Source of the DNA: Paenibacillus wynnii | GTDB taxonomy: Bacteria > Bacillota > Bacilli > Paenibacillales > Paenibacillaceae | Direction of reading: 5' to 3' | Length of the DNA stretch: 64,000 nucleotides | Assembly: GCF_000757885.1 (NCBI RefSeq) | Contig: NZ_JQCR01000002.1 | Location: forward strand, 868,001 to 932,000 | Shown: positions 52,691-61,527 of the stretch, piece by piece | Layout: the number at the start of each line of letters is the position of its first letter | Numbering within the stretch: the stretch's first letter is position 1 | Notes under the pieces: model-generated | Database searches by the model: none | The model's input: only the letters and a program-made list of their open reading frames with translations | Told to the model about the DNA's origin: nothing | Program-made: the position numbers and the translations under genes

Positions 52691-54077
52691 GGGTTCTGAA
52701 GCTATCGATTCTTTGCTGCTCGCGGCCAAGAAACTAGCTGATGGCGGAGCCATTCGAGATGAGATTGTCAGTGGAATTTATGGTGTATCTGCAGGGATCT
52801 GCAGCGATGCTGTAACCTATCACGATAAGAAAAAACTGAAAAGCACTTATAAGCTTGATAATATTGTTACCTCCAAAATATGGGGTTTTCCGATTATGCT
52901 CGGAATCCTGGGAGTCGTGTTCTGGATCACCATTGCCGGAGCCAATTACCCCTCAGGATGGCTCGCTTCCTTCTTCGGCTTCCTGGAAGGCTATCTCACC
53001 GCTGGTTTTCAGGCCGTTAATGCTCCAGATTGGCTGCATGGCGTGCTTGTTCTTGGATTGTATCGGGGAACTTCTTGGGTAATCAGCGTCATGCTGCCGC
53101 CGATGTTAATTTTCTTCCCTGTCTTCGCTCTTTTAGAAAATTTCGGCTATCTGCCCCGTGTGGCCTTCAACATGGACCGCCTATTCAAGAAGTCAGGCGG
53201 ACACGGCAAACAGGCTTTGACTATGTCCATGGGCTTCGGCTGTAACGCCGCCGCTATTCTTTCTACACGTATCATTGAATCGCCTCGGGAACGCATGCTG
53301 GCTATTTTAACCAATAACTTTGTACCTTGTAATGGCCGTTGGCCTACTCTGATTCTATTGTCCTCCTTATTTATGGCTGGTGCGGCTACTACGGGGGCCC
53401 TTCGAACACTTGCAACGGCCTCCGTATTGATGGGTCTGGTCCTAATCGGTATTGTCGTAACTCTAACCGTCTCTTGGGTGATGTCCAAAACAGCGCTGCG
53501 CGGTGTTCCCACCCATTATACGCTGGAGCTCCCGCCTTACCGCCGTCCGCAAATTTGGAAAACCATACTCATTACCTCCAAGGAAAAATCGCTTAACGTG
53601 CTAACCCGGGCCATTATCGTTGCGGCTCCAGCCGGGATTATCACTTGGATGCTGGGTAATATTTTTGTCGGAGGGGATAGCGTCCTGAACCATATGGCTG
53701 CTTTCTTCGATCCCTTCGCTCACCTGCTTGGCATGGACGGTTTTATCATTATGGCCTTTATTCTGGGGCTCCCTGCGAATGAAATCGTACTCCCCATTCT
53801 GCTGATGGGCTATATGTCCTCCGGAGCCATGGTAGATATCGAGAGTCTCGGCAGCATCAAGGATATCTTTCTGGCGCAAGGTTGGACTTGGCTTACAGCC
53901 CTCAGCATGATGCTATTCTCCCTGCTCCACTATCCATGCGGTACGACGCTCATTAATATTTATAAAGAAACCAAAAGCATGAAGTGGGCTGTACTCTCAG
54001 CAGTCATCCCACTCGGTATCGCTATTACGGTTACCTTTTCCGTCGCCCAGCTTGTCCGTTTGTTCGGCTGGGTGTAA
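52668..54077 (+). CDS. feoB: FeoB membrane (Gate/core) domain as a separate protein
   Basis: 469 residues from ATG 52668, nine bases after AAAGGAGG, a stronger ribosome site than most in the window. It begins with a soluble lead (MESPHTTKGSEAIDSLLLAA) that matches the end of the FeoB linker, followed by about eight or more helices with the family signatures MLPPMLIFFPVFALLENFGY, SMGFGCNAAAILSTR and FVPCNGRWP in the Gate motifs. There is no GTPase domain. It is the Fe2+ path, dependent on the protein encoded upstream. Confidence 0.9.
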   Translation: MESPHTTKGSEAIDSLLLAAKKLADGGAIRDEIVSGIYGVSAGICSDAVTYHDKKKLKSTYKLDNIVTSKIWGFPIMLGILGVVFWITIAGANYPSGWLASFFGFLEGYLTAGFQAVNAPDWLHGVLVLGLYRGTSWVISVMLPPMLIFFPVFALLENFGYLPRVAFNMDRLFKKSGGHGKQALTMSMGFGCNAAAILSTRIIESPRERMLAILTNNFVPCNGRWPTLILLSSLFMAGAATTGALRTLATASVLMGLVLIGIVVTLTVSWVMSKTALRGVPTHYTLELPPYRRPQIWKTILITSKEKSLNVLTRAIIVAAPAGIITWMLGNIFVGGDSVLNHMAAFFDPFAHLLGMDGFIIMAFILGLPANEIVLPILLMGYMSSGAMVDIESLGSIKDIFLAQGWTWLTALSMMLFSLLHYPCGTTLINIYKETKSMKWAVLSAVIPLGIAITVTFSVAQLVRLFGWV

Positions 54078-54480
54078 TCACAGATCGAATCCCACACCAC
54101 ACCTTAATCCATAGACTTATATTCTTAGGTGCGCCTAAGGGTATAGGTCTTTTAGCTGTATGCCTTAGCTGCTAACCCTTTACTCGAATAAACTTCTTAC
54201 TCCTCCCACATACTCTGACATCCCACCACCACTACACCCTTGTTACTCCAACGCCATAGTCCATCAACTTACTTCAACACACTATTTCTTTTTAGTTACT
54301 CCAACACCTCTCCCACACACCACCCATACTCCAACAGCACAGTCCACCTGCATACTCCCGATATAACACTTCTACCTATGTACTTCAACACTACACCACC
54401 ACACCGCTCATCCAACAGCTTCAACTGCATTTTCTTGGGGTACAGTTTGCCCCATTTCGTTTCGGAGAGAGTCAGTGAAA
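54078..54480. other. G-depleted CA/CT-rich intergenic stretch
   Basis: 54180-54420 has very few G on the plus strand and recurring words ACTCCAACA, CCACCAC and TACTTCAACAC. No ribosome site leads any frame; a Ser/Thr/Pro-rich 118-codon frame is a by-product of composition. A weak hairpin (AAGGGT/ACCCTT-like) may lie around 54130-54185 after feoB. A second such tract is 54960-55030. Confidence 0.5.
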
Positions 54481-54667
54481 TAGATGTATTTTATACACCT
54501 ATTTCTAGCTATTTGCGCTCGGATGTATGGATAGATGTACTTTGTGCAACTAAAAACACGAATATGCCGGTTAAACCCCGGAATACCCAAAAATAAGTGT
54601 ATAAAGTGCAATTAAACACCCTAAAGTGTGCTAAGGGAGAAATATAAGTGTACTTTGTGCAACTATA
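54481..54667. repeat. Four-box palindromic element, copy 4
   Basis: Box centres lie near 54490, 54541, 54603 and 54654 (spacing 51, 62, 51), all in the same orientation. Boxes are TAGATGTAT-TTT-ATACACCTA, TAGATGTAC-TTT-GTGCAACTA, TAAGTGTAT-AAA-GTGCAATTA and TAAGTGTAC-TTT-GTGCAACTA. This is the cleanest copy. It lies more than 400 bases after feoB and 550 bases before the next gene. Confidence 0.85.
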
Positions 54668-54782
54668 AATATTGAAGCCCATGTAGGTAGACGATTTGCC
54701 GTATTTGTCGCGGATACCCGAGGAGATACTTTTACTCATACACAAACTTCTTGACGCTACCGCATATTCGGCTAAATACTCC

Positions 54783-54861
54783 AAATTAGAGGGAGCAAAT
54801 CCCTCTAATTTATTAAAAAAGCCTATATGCGTCCAATTAGAGGGGGTAAATCCCTCTAATT
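54783..54861. repeat. Pair of near-perfect AATTAGAGGGA hairpins
   Basis: 54783-54811 has arms AAATTAGAGGGA and TCCCTCTAATTT around GCAAA; 54835-54861 has arms AATTAGAGGG and CCCTCTAATT. They are 24 bases apart. They are the best-preserved members of the hairpin family that surrounds the IS at 8.6-10.4 kb. From 54862 to 55217 nothing else is recognised besides a C-rich tract. Confidence 0.75.
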
Positions 54862-55217
54862 CATATTTTGCCACGAAGGAAGTTGAGTTCGGTAAGTTTG
54901 TGCGGAAAGCGAGTCGGTACGCGTCTCGGTTCGTGTGGCTCGGTACATGTCTCCAAACATACTCCGAACGTTTCCCCGTACACTCTCCCACGCCTCACCC
55001 CACACTCCCCACGCCTCTCCGTACAAGTGTTAATAGTCTAGCTTTGTTCACAGAGTATCCACTCACATTCCCCTCCGATAACGTGCGTAATCCATGTCAG
55101 GCACCATCCGTTAAACGGGCGAATACATTAGGCATATGCTGATACACAGAGAAGGGCAGCGGTTAAACCCTACTGCTAGCGGCAGTAAAGGAGTATTGAA
55201 AAGGAGAGGAGCAAGTG

Positions 55218-55904
55218 ATGGCAGTTAAACTTTATCAGGGGCACTCTCCCCATTTGTCACATGCTGAAGTGAATGTTGTCATCGATGTCATACGGGCCTT
55301 TACCTTTGCCCATTACGCTTTTATTCAAGGGGTACAGGAGATTCTGCTGGCCGGAACAACCGATTCCGCATTTCAAATGAAGGAAGACTACCCTGAATGC
55401 ATGCTGGCAGGGGAAACCAATGGACTCTATATCGACGGGTTTGATCTTGATAATTCTCCAGTCAGTCTTCTTCAGGTCGATCTGCAAGGGAAAACACTTG
55501 TCCAGAAAACTACCAATGGAGTGAAAGCGGCACTGAATGCGCTGGACGCAAAGCATGTGTTCGTCACCGGTTTTACAAATGCCAGAACAACTGCTGAACA
55601 CATTCTACAAATCTGCGGACCCGATCAGAGCATTCAAATTATCGCTTCCCATCCTACCGGAGATGAAGATCTAGCCTGTGCGGAGTATATGAAGGATATT
55701 TTGGAGAATGGCGATAGCGGACTTGCGGCTCAAACCGCTTCAAGAATCATAACATCAGAGGCTGCCCATAAGTTTTACGACTTGAAAAGACCGGAATTCA
55801 GGAGTGGTGATATAGAACTTTGTTTGGAAGAACTGCACACTCCATTTGTCATGAAAGTGAGCCAAAATAATAATTTGCCAAGGATTGTGAGGGTTGACCT
55901 GTGA
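55218..55904 (+). CDS. comB: 2-phosphosulfolactate phosphatase
   Basis: 228 residues from ATG 55218 (AGGAGAGGAG upstream; a GTG at 55215 is the alternative). ComB-family marks are NVVIDVIRAFTFAHYAF with the conserved Asp-Val-xx-Arg, AGETNGLYIDGFDLDNSP, TTNGVKAA and TGFTNARTTAEHI. It dephosphorylates phosphosulfolactate to sulfolactate. It is coupled to the phosphosulfolactate synthase gene, as in B. subtilis yitC-yitD; in Bacillus, sulfolactate accumulates in spores, so a sporulation role is likely here. Confidence 0.93.
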   Translation: MAVKLYQGHSPHLSHAEVNVVIDVIRAFTFAHYAFIQGVQEILLAGTTDSAFQMKEDYPECMLAGETNGLYIDGFDLDNSPVSLLQVDLQGKTLVQKTTNGVKAALNALDAKHVFVTGFTNARTTAEHILQICGPDQSIQIIASHPTGDEDLACAEYMKDILENGDSGLAAQTASRIITSEAAHKFYDLKRPEFRSGDIELCLEELHTPFVMKVSQNNNLPRIVRVDL

Positions 55905-56686
55905 TGGATACTGGACTTAACTTGCCCGAGAGAAGCAGCAAACCGAGAGAACAGGGGATTACCGCGCTCATTGATACCGGTGTCCCTTTACAGTTTTTTC
56001 AAGATACTATTCTCAGCTCAGGGCAATATATTGATTATGTAAAATTCGGTTGGGGAACCTCCGTGGTAACTAAGCATTTGGAGGAAAAGATAGCCTGCCT
56101 TCAAGAAAACCGGATCGACTTCTTTTTTGGCGGAACCTTATTTGAGAAATTCATCAGCCAAAATAAATTGAGTGCATTCGTAAGGTATCTCAACAGGTTC
56201 AATTGTAAATATATCGAGATATCGAACGGGACGCTGGAGATGACCAATAAGGAAAAAGCTGTGTATATCAAAAACCTCTCCAAAGACTTTGTAGTTTTCA
56301 GTGAAGTTGGCGCTAAGGATAGCTCCAAGGCCCTGCTTCAGGATGCATCCGAATGGGTGGAGTGGATTCAGGAGGATTTGGAAGCGGGCTCGTCGAGGGT
56401 AATTACGGAAGCCAGAGAAAGTGGTACCAGCGGGATATGCCGTGACAATGGAGAAATGAGATTAGAAATTATTGATAAAATCGTAGAAACCGGGATTGAT
56501 CTGCAAAAAATTATTTTTGAGGCTCCCTCCAAAAAACTGCAAACGATATTCATCCAGCTGGCTGGACCCGATGTGAACCTGGCTAACATCCCCTTCACGG
56601 ACCCGATTCCTCTGGAAACACTAAGGCTTGGGCTGCGATCGGATACCTTTTTTCTTAACAAGGAGACAGCAGTGGTAACCGAATGA
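55904..56686 (+). CDS. comA: Phosphosulfolactate synthase
   Basis: 260 residues, TIM barrel. It adds sulfite to phosphoenolpyruvate. Family blocks are GITALIDTGVPLQFFQD, YVKFGWGTSVV, FFGGTLFEKF, EISNGTLEM, FSEVGAKD and ITEARESGTSGIC. The ATG overlaps the stop of comB; a GTG three bases earlier is possible. Together they form a two-gene sulfolactate pathway. There is no dehydrogenase toward coenzyme M, so this is sulfolactate production only. Confidence 0.94.
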   Translation: MDTGLNLPERSSKPREQGITALIDTGVPLQFFQDTILSSGQYIDYVKFGWGTSVVTKHLEEKIACLQENRIDFFFGGTLFEKFISQNKLSAFVRYLNRFNCKYIEISNGTLEMTNKEKAVYIKNLSKDFVVFSEVGAKDSSKALLQDASEWVEWIQEDLEAGSSRVITEARESGTSGICRDNGEMRLEIIDKIVETGIDLQKIIFEAPSKKLQTIFIQLAGPDVNLANIPFTDPIPLETLRLGLRSDTFFLNKETAVVTE

Positions 56687-56698
56687 AAAGATGATTTA

Positions 56699-58117
56699 CT
56701 AGGATTGCAAACTCCCGGCTGCTGCCCTCAATAACCGCATGCCTTCACGAAGCTGGCCTTCATTCGCAAAAGAATAACTCAGACGGATCCACGATTTCAT
56801 CTCTCCGAGGGGATCAAGGATCTCGCCCGGGACAAAGGCTATCGACTGTTGTGCACATAACCGGAACAAAACCTCAACAGAGATTTCTTCCGGCAGCTTC
56901 ACCCATAAGTTCAACCCGCCCTGCGGAGCCTTCCACTCCCAGCCTGTAGCAGCCAGTTCTTCCTCCATAATCTCCTTATGAACCTGAAGTGCAATCCTCA
57001 GCTTCACGAGATGCTGCTGCAGGCGCGGGGAGGTGTAGTAATGGAGGAAGATTTTCTGATTCAGCAGGGGCGTCCCGTTATCTGCAAGAGATTTGGCCGT
57101 AATTAGTCTATCCATGAACGGGTAACGGCAGGCCACGGCACATATGCGCAGACCGGGAGCTACATATTTGCTGAAGCTGCTGATATAAATCACCCAGCCC
57201 TCTGTATCATAGGCAAAAAAGGGCGGCGGCGGCTCCTCATCGAAATACATATCACGGAAGGGATCATCCTCAACCAAGAGGCAGCGGTAGCGCTCTGCAA
57301 GTTCTACCAAGAGCTTGCGCTGCCGCACCGGAACCGTATACCCAGTAGGATTGTGATGGGTAGGATTCATATAGAACATGCGGGGCTTATGCTTCGCCAT
57401 CAACGCTTCGATCTCTTCCAGATCATAGCCCTCCGGAGTAATTTCAATAGGGACAAGCCTCGCACCTTCCCGCCGAAAAATATCCATAGCTACACTGTAA
57501 GTCGGCCTCTCAACTAGCACCGTATCCATGGGTCCCAGCACAATTTTGGCAATCAGATTTATGGCCTGCTGAGCCCCCGAAGTAATCAATAATTCCTCCG
57601 GCGACAGCTGCAGCCGATGATGCTCCTTGAAATGTCGGCTTAACGTCTCCCGAAGTTCCTCATCCCCTTGAACGGTGGAGTATGTTCCCATGACCTTCGG
57701 GTACAGATCGAACACTTTTTTTACATAGTCAGATAAATAAAGATTAGGCAGCAGATTTGGATCAATAAGCGCCTGGGAGAACTGATACTTAGCCGGTACA
57801 CGTTGAATGTCAGACAGCGGGTTCGTGAGCAGATAGGAAGACACTATCGCATTGTCCTCAAAATCAGGCGAGAGCATGTTCCCCGGAGATACATAATAGC
57901 CGGACTTATCTCGAACATAGACCTTTCCGTCCTCTTTTAACTGCTTATACGCCTTGAATACGGTCAGTCGATGCACCTTCACCTCTTCAGCCAACAGGCG
58001 GATAGAGGGCAGCTTATCATGCGCATTCCATTCCCCCCGCTCCATACGGTTGATTATGTATTCATACACCTGTCGAAATAGCGGATGTGTCTGCTGGTCT
58101 TCGACTGCCTTTTTCAT
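56699..58117 (-). CDS. MocR-type regulator (GntR HTH fused to aminotransferase fold)
   Basis: 472 residues from ATG 58117 (GAGAGGGA upstream; an in-frame ATG at 58144 lies before that site). N-terminal GntR winged helix (residues about 10-80: KLPSIRLLAEEVKVHRLTVF) and a fold type I aminotransferase domain. The PLP-lysine is in the segment YISSFSKYVAPGLRI and the binding Asp in LVEDDPF. It is divergent from an EamA-type exporter gene, its likely target; such pairs occur in amino acid or vitamin B6-related export control. Confidence 0.92.
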   Translation of the reverse strand: MKKAVEDQQTHPLFRQVYEYIINRMERGEWNAHDKLPSIRLLAEEVKVHRLTVFKAYKQLKEDGKVYVRDKSGYYVSPGNMLSPDFEDNAIVSSYLLTNPLSDIQRVPAKYQFSQALIDPNLLPNLYLSDYVKKVFDLYPKVMGTYSTVQGDEELRETLSRHFKEHHRLQLSPEELLITSGAQQAINLIAKIVLGPMDTVLVERPTYSVAMDIFRREGARLVPIEITPEGYDLEEIEALMAKHKPRMFYMNPTHHNPTGYTVPVRQRKLLVELAERYRCLLVEDDPFRDMYFDEEPPPPFFAYDTEGWVIYISSFSKYVAPGLRICAVACRYPFMDRLITAKSLADNGTPLLNQKIFLHYYTSPRLQQHLVKLRIALQVHKEIMEEELAATGWEWKAPQGGLNLWVKLPEEISVEVLFRLCAQQSIAFVPGEILDPLGEMKSWIRLSYSFANEGQLREGMRLLRAAAGSLQS

Positions 58118-58255
58118 AGCGTATCCCTCTCTCTCACCACTCATTTGTTATATTGTACACGAATTTGCATCTCATCTGTTCTGCTGTTGATAATCTGTTC
58201 TATGTCCTCCCCTTTATGATTAACGGAATACTTAGAGGCTAAAGGGGAACTGAAA

Positions 58256-59167
58256 ATGATATTTTTGGCTTATAGTTTGGTATGTCTAATCTTTGCTACG
58301 ACCTTTCTCGCGATAAAAATCGGCGTGGATGCAGGTCTGCCCCCGTTTTTCTCCGCTGGATTACGTTTCTTTCTAGCAGGTTCTGTTCTATTCCTATGGA
58401 TGGTCTGGAAGCAGAAGGTCAGCTTCTCGCTGCTGCTTCGCAAAGAAATGCTGATTACGGGAGCTGCACTGACGTTCGGAACCTTCTCGGCTCTATACTG
58501 GGCAGAACAATTCGTATCCTCAGGGCTTGCTGCGGTGCTGTCGGCTACCGGCCCCATTATGATTCTACTGCTGCAAACTTTATTTTTACGACAAAAATCA
58601 CCTACTCACTCCTTATATGGCTGTCTCATCGGCTTTACCGGTGTGCTTCTGTTGGTCCTGCCAAACCTTTCCGTGGATGTCTCCTCCCTATGGGTGATAG
58701 GCTGCATTGTGATTCTAATCGGTGAACTCGGCTATGCATCAGGAACGCTCTATTCCAAAAAAGTAATCGCAACCTTCCCGAAGGTCTCTCCTATCGCCTT
58801 AAATGCGGCGCAAATGATGTACGGCGGAGCGTTAATGCTTGTATTGTCTCTTTTTACGGAGAAGGTGCATGTTGAAGTCCTATTCTCTTTGAAGGCTGCC
58901 GGATCACTGCTTTATCTCATGGTGATTGGCTCCATGGTGGGTCATAGCTTGTATTACTGGCTCGTTGCTAAGACCAATCCGGTCTTTCCTGCTACTTGGC
59001 TGTATATCTCTCCTCCCATTGCAGTCGGCGTGGGCGTGCTGTTCTATAACGAAGCTGTCTCATGGATCACTCTACTTGGCGTAGCAACCATCATCATGGG
59101 CACCGTGCTTGTAAATGGCAGTGCATTGAAGCAATTGATCCAAAAAAATCTGATATATATAAGATGA
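58256..59167 (+). CDS. EamA-family (DMT) exporter
   Basis: 303 residues with ten helices in two EamA repeats (LVCLIFATTFLAIKIGVDAG first; LGYASGTLYSKKVI starts the second). Substrates are typically amino acids or metabolites. It is divergent from the MocR gene. The last codons (YIR and TGA) lie within the terminal repeat of the MITE-like element that starts at 59154, so the natural C-terminus has probably been replaced. AAGGGGAAC precedes the ATG. Confidence 0.9.
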   Translation: MIFLAYSLVCLIFATTFLAIKIGVDAGLPPFFSAGLRFFLAGSVLFLWMVWKQKVSFSLLLRKEMLITGAALTFGTFSALYWAEQFVSSGLAAVLSATGPIMILLLQTLFLRQKSPTHSLYGCLIGFTGVLLLVLPNLSVDVSSLWVIGCIVILIGELGYASGTLYSKKVIATFPKVSPIALNAAQMMYGGALMLVLSLFTEKVHVEVLFSLKAAGSLLYLMVIGSMVGHSLYYWLVAKTNPVFPATWLYISPPIAVGVGVLFYNEAVSWITLLGVATIIMGTVLVNGSALKQLIQKNLIYIR

Positions 59168-59413
59168 ACTTAAGATTTTACTACATTGGTTTTGGGTCGT
59201 AACTCCGGTGAATGTTGGACTTCCAGCCGCTGTTGTCTCCGGATTTCTGGATTTTTACCGCTATTAGCGGATGAAATCCGGAGACAGCTTATGCTTTCGA
59301 AGCGAGCTTTCCTACGGAAAGCTTTCGGGCGGACGCTACCGCTCTTCCAGTTCCAAAATTCCCCTCCGTTACTTCAATCCTTTTTGAAGTTTATCAAGTT
59401 CAATCTATTTAGT
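59154..59413 (+). repeat. Structured MITE-like repeat, copy C (260 bp)
   Basis: An inverted near-copy of 12323-12581, about 47 kb away. Ends TATATATAAGATGAACTT (59154) and AAGTTCAATCTATTTAG (to 59413). The stem is TCTCCGGATTT (59236-59246) / AAATCCGGAGA (59274-59284). It starts inside the EamA coding region. Reading frames in it, including an 87-codon frame, are matched only by the other copy and have no gene signals. Confidence 0.88.
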
Positions 59414-59431
59414 ACGTGCTTATGTATTATT

Positions 59432-59470
59432 AAGGGGCTTGACCGGTAATCCGGCCAAGCCCCTTTTGCT
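59432..59470 (+). terminator. Terminator between EamA gene/repeat and stress-protein gene
   Basis: Arms AAGGGGCTTG and CAAGCCCCTT, extended by CCGG/CCGG, followed by TTTGCTTG. It may act in both directions. Confidence 0.8.
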
Positions 59471-59519
59471 TGAAAATCAGCAAACCTTTTTCAAATCTTG
59501 AAAAATTCTTCGCCCAATC

Positions 59520-60746
59520 TTAGATACGGCCTTCTGTGGTGAGATCATCGTCACCATTAACCATTACATTACCCGTCTTATCAACCCGAGCTTCCTCATG
59601 CCGAACAGTATCCTGAACCTGTTGTGTATCCGTAACAGCCCGTTTATGAATTTCAACTTCACCCGTAACTACTGTATTTTTGCTGACCTGCACTCTTTCC
59701 TCACTTACTGGAATGCGGATCGTTTCATCAATACCGACGGATTCTGCTGTAGGATCATCATTAATAGCCCGGCGTTCGATAACAACCTCTTCACGAGTGA
59801 CAGGAACGTTAATTGTTTTTTGTTCCTCAATAACATCTTTATGAACAAATACTTCGCCCATTTCCACATTTATCTTGGAAACATCCAGTTGCTCCTCGCG
59901 CAGACGCAGCTTGCGATCTTCATCCCGGTCCAAATCACGGTCTGTTACATCAGCCGTTGTAGCGCTCGTGATAGCCACGGTATCGGTGTCTACAGTTCCC
60001 GTCATTCCCGGTCTGTAAGCATTATCTAATGGTGTTGTCCCAGCCATCGTTGCCGAATTCATGGTATCAAGTCCAGTATCCGTACGTCCTTCCAAACCAG
60101 AGCCGTTAAATGCGGCATCCACCGTATTCTCAACCACATTGCGTGCGCCTTTTACAGTATCCCCGACTTTATCTCCAACCGTGTTGCCAGTCTCTTTCAT
60201 AGTACCAACCACCTTTTCTCCAAGAGTATTGTTATCGGTATTAGCATTTGTATAGTGGTCAGAATTAGCGGAATTATACTTACGGAAAACAGAATAAATA
60301 TCATCTGCCTTCGAGGTGTCAGCATCTACCATAACAAGAATTCGGCCTTCTTCTACATGTTTATCGTAGCTTTCGGCATGTTCCTCCGGAATACCTAGCC
60401 CAATCAGTCCGCCTACTAATCCACCTGTACCCGCACCTACAGCAGCGCCTGCAAGTGTAGCGGCGATTGGCCCTGCTGCAATGATGGGTCCAATGCCCGG
60501 AATCGCTAATGCGCCAATACCTACTAAAAGCCCAGTCAAACCGCCGAGGAAGCCACCTGTTGCTGCCCCGGAAGCCAATCCTTCAGCTCCTTTGCTTCCC
60601 GTTTCATCATTGATAGTGTTTACATCTTTTTTATTTCTAGCAATGACTGAGATATCATCAGCCTGAAAACCATGCTGCTTTAATTCCTGAATAGCTTGAG
60701 AAGCCTCATGTTCGGTATGAAAAACACCTACAATTTTCTTGTTCAT
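59520..60746 (-). CDS. General-stress protein with GSP17M-like and YsnF/DUF2382 domains
   Basis: 408 residues. Residues 1-70 form a YflT/GSP17M-type domain (KIVGVFHTEHEASQAIQEL). Residues about 55-125 are a Gly/Ala-rich hydrophobic stretch (GFLGGLTGLLVGIGALAIPG) similar to glycine-zipper regions. Residues about 265-395 are DUF2382 (LRLREEQLDVSKINVEMGEV; IERRAINDDPT; SEERVQVSKNTVVTGEVEIH), found in stress proteins such as YsnF/AvaK. The middle is Asn/Thr-rich and probably flexible. GGAGGG precedes the ATG. No sigma-B promoter could be recognised. The function is unknown. Confidence 0.85.
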   Translation of the reverse strand: MNKKIVGVFHTEHEASQAIQELKQHGFQADDISVIARNKKDVNTINDETGSKGAEGLASGAATGGFLGGLTGLLVGIGALAIPGIGPIIAAGPIAATLAGAAVGAGTGGLVGGLIGLGIPEEHAESYDKHVEEGRILVMVDADTSKADDIYSVFRKYNSANSDHYTNANTDNNTLGEKVVGTMKETGNTVGDKVGDTVKGARNVVENTVDAAFNGSGLEGRTDTGLDTMNSATMAGTTPLDNAYRPGMTGTVDTDTVAITSATTADVTDRDLDRDEDRKLRLREEQLDVSKINVEMGEVFVHKDVIEEQKTINVPVTREEVVIERRAINDDPTAESVGIDETIRIPVSEERVQVSKNTVVTGEVEIHKRAVTDTQQVQDTVRHEEARVDKTGNVMVNGDDDLTTEGRI

Positions 60747-61039
60747 AACGATTCCCTCCTGCTAGTTAGATTTCATTTAAGTTAGTATGCCTTGCACATA
60801 GCTATATTAACCAAACTCATATCAAATAAACTGAAATTTACGAATTCAAAGTGGGCAAGTGGACACATTCTCTTCAAAATCATCTATATAAAGTGATATT
60901 ATCTAACACATAATTTACGTAATATTAGTATTTGTTAATACTTTGGGAACAATTGTTATTTTACTTTCCACCGCATCCTTAATGAAGCTATACTTTTTGT
61001 AATCATGTTAACAAATGCAACATTACAGGAGGCAAACCC

Positions 61040-61351
61040 ATGAACATGCGGTTAAAGGTATTGAAGGACCATTTGCTGTTTTGCTGCAGTGAGCACTGCT
61101 CCAATCAAGAGGTGGAGGACCTTATGCAGGCTTTCAAGGAAGAACTGGTGGCGAAGGGTATTCACAAGACGGTAAAGATGAACAAAACAAGCTGTTTGGG
61201 ATTGTGCGGCAACGGCCCCTTCCTAATTGTGTATCCTGACGGAATTTGGTACTACAATCTAACCCTGGAAGATGTTCCGCGAATTGTTGAGGAGCATTTG
61301 ATTAAGGGCGAGCCCGTGGAAGAGCTCATTATGCTGAAGATGGAGGCATAA
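61040..61351 (+). CDS. (2Fe-2S) ferredoxin, thioredoxin-like
   Basis: 103 residues. The four-Cys set of thioredoxin-like 2Fe-2S proteins is visible: FCCSEHCSN at the N-terminus and TSCLGLCGNGP in the middle, with YPDGIWYYNLT after it. It may carry electrons or act in Fe-S trafficking; the partner is unknown. AGGAGG precedes the ATG. It is divergent from the stress-protein gene. Confidence 0.9.
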   Translation: MNMRLKVLKDHLLFCCSEHCSNQEVEDLMQAFKEELVAKGIHKTVKMNKTSCLGLCGNGPFLIVYPDGIWYYNLTLEDVPRIVEEHLIKGEPVEELIMLKMEA

Positions 61352-61373
61352 ACGTTCTGTACGATACACATAA

Positions 61374-61413
61374 AAAGAGGTGATCAAGCCTTTCGGGGCT
61401 ATGAGACACCTCT
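61374..61413 (+). terminator. Terminator after the 2Fe-2S protein gene
   Basis: Arms AAGAGGTG and CACCTCTT, with an inner AGCC/GGCT around TTTCGG, followed by ATTTGCGTTTT. Confidence 0.75.
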
Positions 61414-61527
61414 TATTTGCGTTTTATCAGTCCGTTAAAAAATATTGTATACTATATAGAATGAACTTAAAAAACTCACAAAAGTTTAAAAGTAACGAAA
61501 CCTTATTAGAAAAGAGGCTGAAGAGCC

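Noticed and set aside
54240..54596. 118-codon plus-strand frame rich in Ser, Thr, Pro and His
   Set aside because: Explained by low-complexity, G-poor sequence and extends into the four-box element; no start signal.
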